NCBI RefSeq assembly: GCF_016904955.1
Contig: NZ_JADIKE010000039.1
Location: forward strand, 186,001-250,000
Length of the DNA: 64,000 bases
Origin: Dyella flava
Lineage (GTDB): Bacteria > Pseudomonadota > Gammaproteobacteria > Xanthomonadales > Rhodanobacteraceae
Direction of reading: 5' to 3'
This document shows positions 53,936 to 63,740 of the stretch, piece by piece. Under the pieces are notes generated by a model. It searched no databases and had not been told where the DNA came from. It saw only the letters and a list, made by a program, of their open reading frames with translations. Position 1 is the stretch's first letter; each line of letters opens with the position of its first letter. The translations under genes were made by a program, and so were the position numbers.

Positions 53936-55096
53936 ATGGATTTCCGTTTTACCGAAGACCAGCTCTCCATCCAGGCGATTGCCCGCGATTTCGCGCAGAA
54001 GCGCATTGTGCCGGTAGCGGCCGAGCTCGACGCCAAGGGCGAGTTTCCGCTGGAGAATATTCGCGAGATGGGGCAGTTGGGCCTGATGGGTATCGAAGTG
54101 CCGCATGAATACGGCGGGGCGGGTATGGATCCGATCGGCTACGTGCTGGCGATGATCGAGATTGCCGCGGCAGATGCGGCGACCTCCACCATCATGTCGG
54201 TGAACAACTCGCTGTTCTGCAATGGCATCCTCAAGCACGGTACGGAAGCGCAGAAGCAGAAGTACGTGCGTGCCATCGCGGAAGGCGAGGCGATCGGCGC
54301 CTACGCGCTGACAGAGCCGCAGTCGGGCTCGGATGCTTCGGCCATGCATACGCGTGCCTGCAAGAATGATGACGGCGACTGGGTGATCAATGGCAAGAAG
54401 AGCTGGATCACCTCGGGCCCGGTGGCACGCTATATGGTGCTGTTCGCCATTTCCACGCCGGGTATTGGTGCGAAGGGCGTGTCGGCGTTCATCATTGATA
54501 CGCAGAAATCGGGCTTCCACGCAGGTAAGACCGAACCGAAGCTCGGTATTCGCGCGTCGGCCACCTGTGAAATCGAGTTCAACGATTATGTCTGCTCGAA
54601 AGACGACCTCCTGGGTGAAGAGGGCAAGGGCTTCTCCATCGCCATGGGCGTACTCGACGCCGGCCGCATCGGCATTGCCTCGCAGGCAGTCGGTATCGCC
54701 CGCGCCGCCTACGAAGCAACGCTGCAATGGTCGCGTGATCGCAAGGCGTTCGGCCAGCCGATCGGCACTTTCCAGATGACGCAGGCGAAGATCGCCGACA
54801 TGAAGTGCAAGCTCGACGCCGCCACCCTGCTGACGCTGCGCGCGGCGTGGGCAAAGGGTCAGGCGGAGAAGAATGGCGGCCGTTTCGGCACCGAGGCGTC
54901 AGTAGCCAAGCTGGTGGCTTCCGAAGCGGCGATGTGGATTGCACATCAGGCCGTACAGATCCACGGCGGCATGGGCTACTCCAAGGAAATGCCGTTGGAG
55001 CGCTACTTCCGTGATGCCAAGATCACCGAGATCTATGAAGGCACCAGCGAAATCCAGCGCATGGTGATTGCACGCGCCGAAACCGGTTTGCGTTGA
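53936..55096 (+). CDS. acyl-CoA dehydrogenase, short/branched-chain type
   Basis: 386 aa FAD enzyme. It introduces the alpha-beta double bond in acyl-CoA and passes electrons to ETF. Signatures ALTEPQSGSDAS and the later IHGGMGYSKEMPLERYFRDAKI are complete, and the catalytic Glu is in EIYEGTSEIQR. Start at 53936 (MDFRFTEDQLS) is chosen by family alignment; the open frame begins earlier without a good RBS. The substrate (butyryl- or isovaleryl/2-methylbutyryl-CoA) cannot be fixed. Confidence 0.93.
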   Translation: MDFRFTEDQLSIQAIARDFAQKRIVPVAAELDAKGEFPLENIREMGQLGLMGIEVPHEYGGAGMDPIGYVLAMIEIAAADAATSTIMSVNNSLFCNGILKHGTEAQKQKYVRAIAEGEAIGAYALTEPQSGSDASAMHTRACKNDDGDWVINGKKSWITSGPVARYMVLFAISTPGIGAKGVSAFIIDTQKSGFHAGKTEPKLGIRASATCEIEFNDYVCSKDDLLGEEGKGFSIAMGVLDAGRIGIASQAVGIARAAYEATLQWSRDRKAFGQPIGTFQMTQAKIADMKCKLDAATLLTLRAAWAKGQAEKNGGRFGTEASVAKLVASEAAMWIAHQAVQIHGGMGYSKEMPLERYFRDAKITEIYEGTSEIQRMVIARAETGLR

Positions 55097-55163
55097 TACG
55101 TTGAGCAGTACTCGTGCAGGGTCGTTCAGCCCGTGCGTGGTAACTGGACGGCGTATCACTAGT

Positions 55164-55192
55164 CCACCGGAATGCGGAATGCATTCCGGTGG
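55164..55192 (+). terminator. 12-bp hairpin after acyl-CoA dehydrogenase
   Basis: CCACCGGAATGC and GCATTCCGGTGG form a perfect 12-bp stem with a 5-nt loop, 68 bases after the stop. No T-run follows, so it may be a rho-dependent end or a repeat-type hairpin. Confidence 0.5.
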
Positions 55193-56013
55193 CGGATGAA
55201 AGAAGGCGTGGTTGTCTTCTCGTGGAGCCTGTTCAAAGGCGTCCACGCAGACGCCGCATCGCAAGGGACGCGGCACCACGTGCGGAAATAGAACGCCCGG
55301 CCGTGCACCGAAGTCAGTGACACGGATCAGATCGTGCGTTTCGAAGACGTCCATGTGGATGCGCCGCTTTATCGAGGCGGTTGAAGCACAACCGCGTACT
55401 GCGTAATCCCGACCGCAAGGCGTCTTGCCCACTTCACGGGCGCAGCTCGCTCCCGATCGACACGGTCGTAGCTCCCTGATCTGAGCGCTTATCGATAGAG
55501 TGAGAGTCATTTCGCGTGGACTGCCAATGCCGCGCCATGCTTGCCATGCCTCGTGGATTCCATCCCATTGCAGCGCAATTAATCGGCGCGGCGACAGGTT
55601 GTACTTCGACATCACGACCGGGCCGCGGCGCGTGCTCCGTTTCGCGCATCTCGGATAAGTCGGTTACGACACCAAGTCCCGTCTGATAGGACGTCTGCCG
55701 CTTTCTGTTTTTCTCGGCCAATGGAGGGTTCGACAGATATAAATATATACCGCACCACGACGATGATCAGTACATACACTGATGACGTTCGCCGTATTGA
55801 CCGCCCTGTTGGTGGCTAAAGGATGCGCTGATGGCTTGTGCGATTTGTAGGTGGATGCCGCACGTTCGCGTACGAATGAGGAGTTGTGCGCGTCTGTGGT
55901 GTTTTTTAGGCATGGTTTGATAGTAATTTGCCATGTCAACGCGCAACTGATTGTCGAGTTGTTGAGAGCGTTCTTGAGTGGTTGTTTTTGGACCCATAAG
56001 AGCGCGCACAGGG
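55193..56013 (+). other. 820-bp region without a clear gene, upstream of the trb operon
   Basis: Several open frames exist here (for example reverse 55434-55721 and part of 54899-55615), but none has a family signature or convincing RBS. The right half (from about 55735) is more AT-rich (ATATAAATATATACC at 55739) and contains a small inverted repeat ATCAGT-6-ACTGAT (55766-55783), a possible operator. The trb promoter should lie here. The region may be the edge of an integrated element. Confidence 0.45.
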
Positions 56014-57012
56014 ATGTTGCTGATAGGGGCGGGACGGATTGTGGAAGCTTCGCAAGTTGCTGGTGTGGCACCGGTTTCAGTCAAGGAGCGAGCCAAGGAA
56101 AAACTGATTCGCGACTTGGGTGCAACCTTTATGGCTGCCTTTCGCGATCCGACTACGGTTGAAATCATGCTGAATGCCGACGGCAGGCTCTGGCAGGAGC
56201 GGCTGGGTGAGGGCATGCGGCCCATCGGCCGTATGCGAGCCAGTCAATCCGAGGCAGTGATCAAGACGGTCGCGGGTTTCTATGGCAAGGAAATCACCGC
56301 GGCCAATCCGGTGCTGGAATCCGAATTCCCACTCGATGGCTCACGCTTTGCGGCGCAGCTCACGCCGATCGTGAGTGCCCCGACCTTTGCGATACGGAAA
56401 AGGGCCGTGGCGGTGTTCTCGTTGGAGAAATACGTAGAGAAGGGAATCATGACGGCAAGACAGCGTGAGATTCTTGTGCAGGCTGTACGCAATCACCGCA
56501 ATATCCTGGTCATCGGTGGAACCGGCTCGGGCAAGACGACCCTGGTCAACGCCATCATTCGCGAAATGTCGGAGCAGTGTGCTGAAGAGCGCGTGCTGAT
56601 CATCGAAGACACCGGTGAAATTCAATGTATCGCCGAAAATCACGTGCAGTACCGCACGTCGCCGGATATCAGCATGACGCAACTATTGCGCACTTCCTTG
56701 CGCATGCGTCCGGATCGCATTTTGGTGGGTGAGGTGCGTGGTCCGGAGGCGCTGGATTTGCTGATGGCCTGGAATACCGGCCATGAAGGCGGAGCTGCGA
56801 CGTTGCACGCTAATGATGCGCGTGCCGGCCTGAGTCGCCTGGCGATGCTAATCAGCATGCATCCGGATGCGCCCAGACCCATCGAGCCGCTGATTGGCGA
56901 AGCCGTGCACGTGCTCGTGCATATCGGACGAACGCCAACCGGTCGAAGCGTTCGCGAAATCGTCGAAGTCGGTGGCTACGACAACGGGCGCTATCAGCTG
57001 CGTCAAATCTAA
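56014..57012 (+). CDS. trbB: TrbB, VirB11-family ATPase of conjugative T4SS
   Basis: 332 aa from the ATG at 56014 (GTG at 55978 or 56041 are alternatives; none has a strong RBS). Hexameric secretion ATPase at the inner membrane that powers pilus assembly. Walker A is GGTGSGKTT (168-176); the Asp box LIIEDTGEIQ, Walker B region RILVGEVRGPEALDLL and His box GHEGGAATLHANDA follow. It is the first gene of the operon, as in plasmid RK2. Confidence 0.93.
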   Translation: MLLIGAGRIVEASQVAGVAPVSVKERAKEKLIRDLGATFMAAFRDPTTVEIMLNADGRLWQERLGEGMRPIGRMRASQSEAVIKTVAGFYGKEITAANPVLESEFPLDGSRFAAQLTPIVSAPTFAIRKRAVAVFSLEKYVEKGIMTARQREILVQAVRNHRNILVIGGTGSGKTTLVNAIIREMSEQCAEERVLIIEDTGEIQCIAENHVQYRTSPDISMTQLLRTSLRMRPDRILVGEVRGPEALDLLMAWNTGHEGGAATLHANDARAGLSRLAMLISMHPDAPRPIEPLIGEAVHVLVHIGRTPTGRSVREIVEVGGYDNGRYQLRQI

Positions 57013-57033
57013 ACCAACCTAGTGAGTGAATTT

Positions 57034-57462
57034 ATGGTCAGTAACGCTGCCGTTCTGCGGCTTTGGGAAAAGTACGGCATGGTCATGCTGATGTTGTGTG
57101 TAGCGTCGGCGATGGTGCTTGTGCCGGATTTGGCGCACGCGACCGACGTGGGCGCTGGCACAGGCCAGGACAGCCTCCCGTTTGAGACACCTCTGAAAAA
57201 TTTGGGCGAATCACTTTCCGGTCCCGTTGCTTTTTCAATTTCATTGATTGGCATTGTGGCAGCGGGAGCCATACTTATTTTTGGCGGTGAATTGAGTGGA
57301 TTTATGCGCTCGATGGTGTTTCTGGTTCTGGTGATAGCGGTTCTCGTCAATGCGTCGTATGTCATTAAATTCATAAGCAGCGACGCAGCGACCATTGCGA
57401 TGCGTGGGGTGACGGTGCATGGGGCGGCTTTTCTTCAAGGCCTGCAAGTGGTGTTGGGCTGA
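57034..57462 (+). CDS. trbC: TrbC, pilin precursor
   Basis: 142 aa with a long signal segment (about 12-38, ending AHAT) and two further hydrophobic helices (VAFSISLIGIVAAGAILIF and MVFLVLVIAVLVNASYVI). This matches the TrbC/VirB2 pilin plan; in RK2 the product is processed and cyclised by TraF. Its sequence after the signal is longer than mature RK2 pilin. It overlaps trbD by one base (TGATG). Confidence 0.85.
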   Translation: MVSNAAVLRLWEKYGMVMLMLCVASAMVLVPDLAHATDVGAGTGQDSLPFETPLKNLGESLSGPVAFSISLIGIVAAGAILIFGGELSGFMRSMVFLVLVIAVLVNASYVIKFISSDAATIAMRGVTVHGAAFLQGLQVVLG

Positions 57463-57773
57463 TGGCCATCCGAACCATTCCCATTCGTCGCGTGGGTAAC
57501 CGGCATACCCTCTTTCTTGGTGGGGACCGTGAACTCGTGATGTTCAGCGGTTTGCTGGCCGGGGCGCTGGTCTTCAGTGCGCAGGAATTCAAAGCCTTCG
57601 TGGTCGGCGTCACGTTGTGGACGCTGGCACTGATGGTATTTCGAGCGATGGCCAAGGCTGACCCCAGGATGCGTCATGTATACCTGCGTCAACGTCGCTA
57701 TCGCGTCTACTACCCGCCGCGCTCCACCCCTTATCGGGTCAACGGTGTCGCCGAGGATAAGCAGTTCCGATGA
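57462..57773 (+). CDS. trbD: TrbD, VirB3-like inner-membrane protein
   Basis: 103 aa with two close hydrophobic segments (about 27-58) and a basic C-terminal tail (YLRQRRYRVYYPPRS). It corresponds to VirB3, which partners with the VirB4-type ATPase TrbE, encoded next with a 4-base overlap. Confidence 0.88.
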   Translation: MAIRTIPIRRVGNRHTLFLGGDRELVMFSGLLAGALVFSAQEFKAFVVGVTLWTLALMVFRAMAKADPRMRHVYLRQRRYRVYYPPRSTPYRVNGVAEDKQFR

Positions 57774-60316
57774 TGCTGGTAATTGTTGCGCTGACTATCG
57801 CGATAGCAGCACTGGGCGTGCTGTTGACGCTTACGTTATTCCTGCGCATTCGCAAGCTGGATTCCGAGGTAAAGCTCAGGAAGTATCGCGATGGCGGTCA
57901 AGGTACGGCCGATCTGCTCAACTACGCTGCGGTGGTCGACGATGGCGTGATCGTGGGCAAAAACGGCTCGTTCATGGCCGCATGGCTGTACGAAGGCGAT
58001 GATATCGCCAGCAGTACGGACGAGCAGCGTGAGCTGGTTTCCATGCGGTTGAACCAGGCCATGGCGCGGCTGGGTAATGGTTGGATGATCCATGTGGATG
58101 CGGTGCGCAAGCACGCAACCGGCTATGCATCACCGGATGCATCCGCTTTCCCTGACCCGGTGTCAGCGGCTATCGATGAAGAGCGGCGCCGGCTGTTTCA
58201 AAGTCTTGGCACGATGTATGAAGGCTACTTCGTGCTCACATTGACCTATTTTTCACCGCCGCTGGCACAGCGAAAATTTGCCGAGCTGATGTTCGACGAC
58301 GATATGGAAATCGGTAGCCGGGCGGAGCGGACCCTATCGGTGATCGAGCACTTCAAGCGTGAGTGCGAAACCTTTGAATCGCGTATCTCCAGTGTGATTC
58401 GCCTGATGCGTTTGCGAGGCCATGCCAAGGATACGGAAGAGGGCGGGCAGGTTACCTATGACGATTTCCTGCGATGGCTGCAATTTTGTGTCAGCGGCAC
58501 GGATCACCCGATCCAGTTGCCGAGCAATCCGGTGTACCTGGATGCGCTGATCGGTGGGCAAGAATTGTGGAGTGGCGTCGTGCCAAAGATCGGGCGGCAC
58601 TTTATTCAGGTGGTGGCTATCGAAGGCTTTCCGCTGGAATCCTATCCGGGCATGCTCGGTGTGCTGGCAGAGTTGAACTGCGAATACCGCTGGTCCAACC
58701 GCTTCATCTTCATGGACACGCACGAGGCACTTAGTGACCTGGAAAAGTACAGGAAGAAATGGCGCCAAAAAGTACGCGGCGTATTCGACCAGTTCTTCAA
58801 CACCAATAGCGGCGCGGTCAATCACGATGCGCTGATGATGGTCAATGACGCCGAGGCCGCCATGGCCGAGGTGAATAGCGGTCTGGTGGCGTTGGGTTAT
58901 TACACCAGTGTGGTAGTGCTGATGCATGAGGATCGCAATCAGTTGGCGGCTTCGGCGCGCCAAGTGGAAAAGGCGATCAATGCGCGAGGTTTTGCGGCAC
59001 GGATTGAAACGATCAATACCCTGGACGCGTTCCTAGGCAGCTTGCCAGGCCATGGCGTCGAAAATGTGCGCCGGCCGCTGATGAACACACTTAATCTGGC
59101 CGACTTGTTGCCCAGCAGCACGATCTGGACCGGCAGCGCTACCGCGCCGTGCCCAATGTATCCGCCGCAGTCGCCGGCATTGATGCAGTGCATGACCCAA
59201 GGTGCTACGCCGTTCCGGTTGAATCTGCATGTCAACGACCTGGGTCATACCTTCATCTTTGGTCCAACCGGCGCAGGCAAGTCCACGCATCTGGGCATGC
59301 TGGCGGCGCAGTTGCGTCGCTACCAGGGCATGTCCCTGTATTGCTTCGACAAGGGCATGTCGATGTATCCGCTGGTCAAGGCATGTGGCGGTTTGCACTT
59401 TGAGGTCGCCGGTGACAATGACAGTCTGGCCTTCAGTCCGCTGCAATTTCTGGAGACGAAGTCGGATCGCGCCTGGGCCATGGAATGGATCGACAGCATC
59501 CTGGCCTTGAATGGCGTGAACACGACGCCGTTGCAACGAAACGAAATCAGCAACGCCATGCTTAACCTGCACGCGAGTGGCAGCTCCACGTTGTCCGAGT
59601 TTGTGATGACGATCCAGGACGAAAGCATTCGCGAGGCACTTAAGCCTTATACGGCCGATGGCGCGATGGGGTATTTGCTGGATGCCTCTCACGATGGGCT
59701 GGCGCTGTCGGATTTCACGGTATTCGAAATCGAGGACCTGCTCAATCTGGGCGACAAATATGTGTTGCCGGTACTGATGTATCTCTTTCGTCGTATCGAG
59801 AAGTCGCTGTGTGGTCAGCCGGCCGCGATCATTCTCGACGAAGCATGGCTGATGCTGGGACATCCGGTGTTCCGCGCAAAGATCCGCGAATGGCTGAAGG
59901 TGCTGCGTAAATCGAACTGCCTGGTGCTGATGGCGACGCAGAGTCTCTCGGATGCGGCCAATTCCGGCATTCTGGACGTGATCGTCGAGTCGACGGCGAC
60001 CAAGATCTTCTTGCCGAACAGTTTTGCGCGCGAAGAAGACGCGTCGGCGCTGTATCGGCGGATGGGCCTCAATTTCCGGCAGATCGAGATTATCGCGACC
60101 GCCGTGCAAAAGCGGCACTACTACTACGTCTCGGACAAAGGGCGCCGTCTTTACGACCTCGCCCTGGGGCCACTGGCCCTGGCTTTCGTGGGCAATACCG
60201 ACAAGGAATCCATTACCACCATCAAGCGATTGGAAGCCGCGCACGGTGAGCGCTGGGTGGACGAGTGGTTGCATACCAAGGGACTTAGGATCGCCGAATA
60301 CGGAGCTACGGCATGA
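57770..60316 (+). CDS. trbE: TrbE, VirB4-family ATPase
   Basis: 848 aa, the largest transfer ATPase. A short N-terminal hydrophobic segment (1-25) is followed by the CagE/VirB4 N domain. The AAA+ part has Walker A GPTGAGKST (498-506) and Walker B AAIILDEAW with D690/E691. It drives pilin dislocation and substrate passage. Length and position agree with RK2 TrbE. Confidence 0.95.
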   Translation: MMLVIVALTIAIAALGVLLTLTLFLRIRKLDSEVKLRKYRDGGQGTADLLNYAAVVDDGVIVGKNGSFMAAWLYEGDDIASSTDEQRELVSMRLNQAMARLGNGWMIHVDAVRKHATGYASPDASAFPDPVSAAIDEERRRLFQSLGTMYEGYFVLTLTYFSPPLAQRKFAELMFDDDMEIGSRAERTLSVIEHFKRECETFESRISSVIRLMRLRGHAKDTEEGGQVTYDDFLRWLQFCVSGTDHPIQLPSNPVYLDALIGGQELWSGVVPKIGRHFIQVVAIEGFPLESYPGMLGVLAELNCEYRWSNRFIFMDTHEALSDLEKYRKKWRQKVRGVFDQFFNTNSGAVNHDALMMVNDAEAAMAEVNSGLVALGYYTSVVVLMHEDRNQLAASARQVEKAINARGFAARIETINTLDAFLGSLPGHGVENVRRPLMNTLNLADLLPSSTIWTGSATAPCPMYPPQSPALMQCMTQGATPFRLNLHVNDLGHTFIFGPTGAGKSTHLGMLAAQLRRYQGMSLYCFDKGMSMYPLVKACGGLHFEVAGDNDSLAFSPLQFLETKSDRAWAMEWIDSILALNGVNTTPLQRNEISNAMLNLHASGSSTLSEFVMTIQDESIREALKPYTADGAMGYLLDASHDGLALSDFTVFEIEDLLNLGDKYVLPVLMYLFRRIEKSLCGQPAAIILDEAWLMLGHPVFRAKIREWLKVLRKSNCLVLMATQSLSDAANSGILDVIVESTATKIFLPNSFAREEDASALYRRMGLNFRQIEIIATAVQKRHYYYVSDKGRRLYDLALGPLALAFVGNTDKESITTIKRLEAAHGERWVDEWLHTKGLRIAEYGATA

Positions 60317-61023
60317 GTTTTTTCAGGAAGAAGTCGCGCCCATCGGCGGAAGACAGCAAAAACCCTTATCTCAATGCGCAGCGAACCTGGAATTCGCATG
60401 TCGGCAGCCTGGTCGCTTCGCGCATGATCTGGCAGGTCGTGGCGGTGACCTCGCTGATGATCGTGCTGGCAAGTGTGGGTGGTCTGGTCTACATCGGTAG
60501 TCAGTCACGCTTCATTCCTTATGTGGTGGAGGTGGACAAGCTTGGTCAGGTGGCTGCGCAGGCGCCGGTACAGCGTACGGAAGCGATCGACCCGCGCATA
60601 GTTCGCGAAGCAGTAAGTAATTTCATTACCAATGCACGCGTGGTGACGCCGGATATTGCGTTGCAGAGAAAGGCCGTCTTCGATGTATACGCCATGCTCA
60701 ACAAAGGGACGCCAGCGTCAAACAAGATGACGGAATTTCTCAACGGCAAGCCGGAAATGAATCCTTTCAACCGCTCTGCAAAAGAGACGGTAAATACCGA
60801 AATCCTTTCCATCATTCCTCAGACCGCCAAAACATGGCAGGTGGATTGGAAGGAAATCGTGCGCGATCGAAAAAGTGGCGCGGTCATCGGCAAGCCGTAT
60901 TTGATGCGTGCGCTGGTCAGTACCGGCGTACGTGCGGGCGACGGCGGGGCAGGCGATGAACAGATGCGGGTCAATCCGCTTGGCATTTATGTCTCCGACT
61001 TTGCCTGGTCGAGACAGAATTAA
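60313..61023 (+). CDS. trbF: TrbF, VirB8-like inner-membrane protein
   Basis: 236 aa: short cytoplasmic N-terminus, one membrane helix (about 35-58) and a periplasmic NTF2-like domain (YVVEVDKLGQV, NFITNARVVTPD). VirB8-type proteins nucleate the channel. It overlaps trbE by 4 bases. Confidence 0.92.
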   Translation: MSFFRKKSRPSAEDSKNPYLNAQRTWNSHVGSLVASRMIWQVVAVTSLMIVLASVGGLVYIGSQSRFIPYVVEVDKLGQVAAQAPVQRTEAIDPRIVREAVSNFITNARVVTPDIALQRKAVFDVYAMLNKGTPASNKMTEFLNGKPEMNPFNRSAKETVNTEILSIIPQTAKTWQVDWKEIVRDRKSGAVIGKPYLMRALVSTGVRAGDGGAGDEQMRVNPLGIYVSDFAWSRQN

Positions 61024-61034
61024 AGAGAAAGGAT

Positions 61035-61931
61035 ATGAAAAAAAGGATTTTTCTGGCCATGGCCGCCGGCCTGGTTGCACAGGCGACGTATGCGGAAACG
61101 GATACCGAGCTTGCCGACAACTACTTCAACAAAACCAATCCAGTACTTACCGCACAGGAAAAGGCGGCGCTGAATATATCCAGGAAATGGAGCAACGATT
61201 CGGCCAATGGCATTAAGCCCGTGGCGGGTCCCAATGGCACGGTGACCTTCGTTTATGGCGGCACAGAGCCAAGCATCGTTTGCGCCGTGATGCAGGTTTG
61301 CGATGTAGCGCTACAGCCGGGCGAACAGGTCAGTTCGGTGAATTTGGGCGACTCGGTGCGCTGGCTGGTCGAGCCGGCGGTGAGTGGTGCGGGTGCCAAC
61401 GCTATCCAGCATCTCATTATCAAGCCGCTTGACGTAGGTCTGGAGACTTCGTTGGTGGTTACGACCGATCGTCGTACCTATCATATGAGATTGCGTTCGC
61501 ATCGTACCGAATACATGGCTAGCGTGGCTTTCAGTTATCCGGAAGTCGCTGCGGCGCAATGGGCGGCGCTTCAGCGTGCGCAAGCGACGGAGCGCAAGGT
61601 CAATACCTTGCCCACCACCGGCGAATACCTTGGCGATCTCGATTTCAACTACAAGCTTAGGGGGGCGGCGCCGTGGAAACCGGTACGGGTTTATAACGAC
61701 GGCACCAAGACCATTATCGAAATGCCCAAGGCGATGTCCCAGACCGAAGCGCCAACCTTACTGGCGATTCGCGACAGTGGATCGGCTTTCAAGAAAGACG
61801 AGCAGGTGATGGTGAACTATCGCCTGCAGGGTAGCCGTTACATCGTTGATACGGTGATCGACAAAGCTGTTCTGATCGCTGGTGTGGGAAGTTCGCAGCA
61901 GAAGGTCATGATTGAGCGGAGCAAGAAATGA
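61035..61931 (+). CDS. trbG: TrbG, VirB9-like outer channel protein
   Basis: 298 aa with an export signal (1-20, ending TYA) and the VirB9 core: VTFVYGGTEPSIVCAVMQVCD, TDRRTYHMRLRSH, and a C-terminal domain with PKAMSQTEAPTLLAI. It is part of the outer-membrane core complex with TrbH and TrbI. It lies 11 bases after trbF. Confidence 0.93.
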   Translation: MKKRIFLAMAAGLVAQATYAETDTELADNYFNKTNPVLTAQEKAALNISRKWSNDSANGIKPVAGPNGTVTFVYGGTEPSIVCAVMQVCDVALQPGEQVSSVNLGDSVRWLVEPAVSGAGANAIQHLIIKPLDVGLETSLVVTTDRRTYHMRLRSHRTEYMASVAFSYPEVAAAQWAALQRAQATERKVNTLPTTGEYLGDLDFNYKLRGAAPWKPVRVYNDGTKTIIEMPKAMSQTEAPTLLAIRDSGSAFKKDEQVMVNYRLQGSRYIVDTVIDKAVLIAGVGSSQQKVMIERSKK

Positions 61932-62410
61932 TGCGCCCCTGCTCACGCTGGCTGGTCTTGCCGATGCTGGTAGCGTTCGCTGGTTGCGCGTCGATGCCTA
62001 AACAAGATGCCGCGCGCGCCAGGATTGCATCTGACGTCGGGCAGGCGGCGGCCAATGACGTCATCGGGGCCATGGTGCAAGTGGTTCCACCCGCACAAAC
62101 GACACTATCCCTCAAGCGTCCGGCTACCGACAGTTTCGGAGAGGCTTTGGTGCAGGGCTTGCGGGCCCGCGGTTACGCTGTGGTAGAGCCCGTATCAGTA
62201 CGGTCCGGCAAAGCTCGAGCCGGGACAGCGGAAGCGTCGGGTCCAGCGGTTTCGGCACCAGGTGTCGCGTTCGATTACCGCATCGTGGAGGTCGGCAACA
62301 GCGGGCTTTATGGCATGACTCTGTACCTGGGAAGTATTCGCCTGGGGCGACTTTACGCGTTGGATCAGGAGCGAGTAGAGCCGGCCGGCCAATGGACACG
62401 CAGCGAGTGA
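61928..62410 (+). CDS. trbH: TrbH, conjugative-transfer lipoprotein
   Basis: 160 aa. A lipoprotein signal ends in AFAGC (lipidated C20). It fills the TrbH (VirB7-like) place of the operon, between trbG and trbI, overlapping trbG by 4 bases. Sequence motifs are weak, so the name rests on order and the lipobox. Confidence 0.8.
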   Translation: MMRPCSRWLVLPMLVAFAGCASMPKQDAARARIASDVGQAAANDVIGAMVQVVPPAQTTLSLKRPATDSFGEALVQGLRARGYAVVEPVSVRSGKARAGTAEASGPAVSAPGVAFDYRIVEVGNSGLYGMTLYLGSIRLGRLYALDQERVEPAGQWTRSE

Positions 62411-62419
62411 TGAACCGTC

Positions 62420-63625
62420 ATGGATAGGAATGAATTTGACCCCCTTTCTGACAAGAGACCGCCAGCGAAAGCATCCGGTGTGCGGCGCGTCAACAACATG
62501 CCGCTGATGATCGTGTGCGGTGTGATTGTCGTGTTCATAGTTCTTATTGTCATGGTGGCGGCGGAGCGCGCCAGCAAAGTGAAAAGGACGGCAGGGACTG
62601 AAATAGGGCGTCTGGACAAGGCGATGGCCGATCAGGTGCTGGGTGCTGCGGCTGGCCGTACCGGCGGTATCGTGGATGCTGACATCAAGGAGCCTTCGCT
62701 GCCTATCGCTGTGGTCGACGATCCCGACCAACCACCGTTTCCGCCCGGGAAAGGTGATCCGGAAATGGATGCGCTGCGCGCTTCCCGCATGGCTATGTTG
62801 CAGAAAGCCATCAGCGCGAGTATGCAGGTCAGTACGGCGATCCCCAAAAACAATACCAAATCTCAAGCTTCGGCGGTGCAGGCCGGTGGCGCCAATGATC
62901 CCGCCCGGATACCTCAGAACGGCACGCAGGATGATCATGCTTCAGATGCGTCACGAAACGGGGTGGAGTTTTCCGATGGCAACGAAGACAAAGCGGATCG
63001 CTGGCGTCTCGATCACACAGTGGAAGCACCTAGGACGCCGTTCGAATTACGCGCGGGCTTTGTCATTCCTGCGGTGCTGATGTCAGGTATCAATTCGGAG
63101 CTTCCTGGTCAAATCATTGGGCAGGTGAGTCAGGATGTGTACGACACGCCCACCGGCAAATACAAGTTGATCCCGCAGGGTACGCGCCTGGTAGGAACAT
63201 ACAACTCCCAGGTCGTTTACGGACAATCGCGTGTACTGGTTGCCTGGCAGCGATTGGTCTTTCCGGATGGAAAGGCATTGGATATTGGTTCAATGCCGGG
63301 CGCTGACGGTGCCGGTTACGCCGGTTTTGGCGACAAGGTCAACAATCACTACTTGCGCATTTTTGGCTCGGCGCTGCTGCTTTCCGGCATCGTGGCTGGC
63401 GTCAACTCGTCGCAAACAAATCCCGCTAACGACCCTTTTGGCACATCGACCAATACTCTCCTGACGCAGGCCATAGCGCAGCAGATGGGTACGGTGGCTA
63501 CCGAGATGGTAAGGAAAAACATCAATATCGCGCCAACGCTTGAGATCCGTCCCGGCTATCGGTTCAACGTCATGGTCGTCAAGGATCTCACCTTTGCAAA
63601 GCCTTATCAGCCATTCGATTACTGA
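62420..63625 (+). CDS. trbI: TrbI, VirB10-like channel protein
   Basis: 401 aa: cytoplasmic start, one membrane helix (about 30-48), a Pro/Ser/Asp-rich periplasmic linker and a C-terminal VirB10 barrel domain (about 205-400; LRAGFVIPAVLMSGINSELP, GKYKLIPQGTRLVGTY, VPDGK-like VFPDGKALD). It spans both membranes and links energy to the outer channel. Confidence 0.94.
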   Translation: MDRNEFDPLSDKRPPAKASGVRRVNNMPLMIVCGVIVVFIVLIVMVAAERASKVKRTAGTEIGRLDKAMADQVLGAAAGRTGGIVDADIKEPSLPIAVVDDPDQPPFPPGKGDPEMDALRASRMAMLQKAISASMQVSTAIPKNNTKSQASAVQAGGANDPARIPQNGTQDDHASDASRNGVEFSDGNEDKADRWRLDHTVEAPRTPFELRAGFVIPAVLMSGINSELPGQIIGQVSQDVYDTPTGKYKLIPQGTRLVGTYNSQVVYGQSRVLVAWQRLVFPDGKALDIGSMPGADGAGYAGFGDKVNNHYLRIFGSALLLSGIVAGVNSSQTNPANDPFGTSTNTLLTQAIAQQMGTVATEMVRKNINIAPTLEIRPGYRFNVMVVKDLTFAKPYQPFDY

Positions 63626-63740
63626 GCGGCGTTGCGGCGCTGGCTTCAGAGGAATGGCGAGCCCTGTTACGTGCCATGGGCGCACGCAATGGCCGTAAAT
63701 ATGCCCAATGATGGGTAGCCACAATAGCAAGGAGAAAGAT

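Noticed and set aside
54899..55615. 238-aa reverse frame overlapping the acyl-CoA dehydrogenase end
   Set aside because: About a quarter of it is antisense to a certain gene. The remainder (from about 55100) has no recognisable domain.
55434..55721. 95-aa reverse frame upstream of the trb operon
   Set aside because: No motif or good RBS; kept only as part of the unexplained region.
59033..60274. 413-aa reverse open frame opposite trbE
   Set aside because: Antisense shadow of the TrbE ATPase domain.
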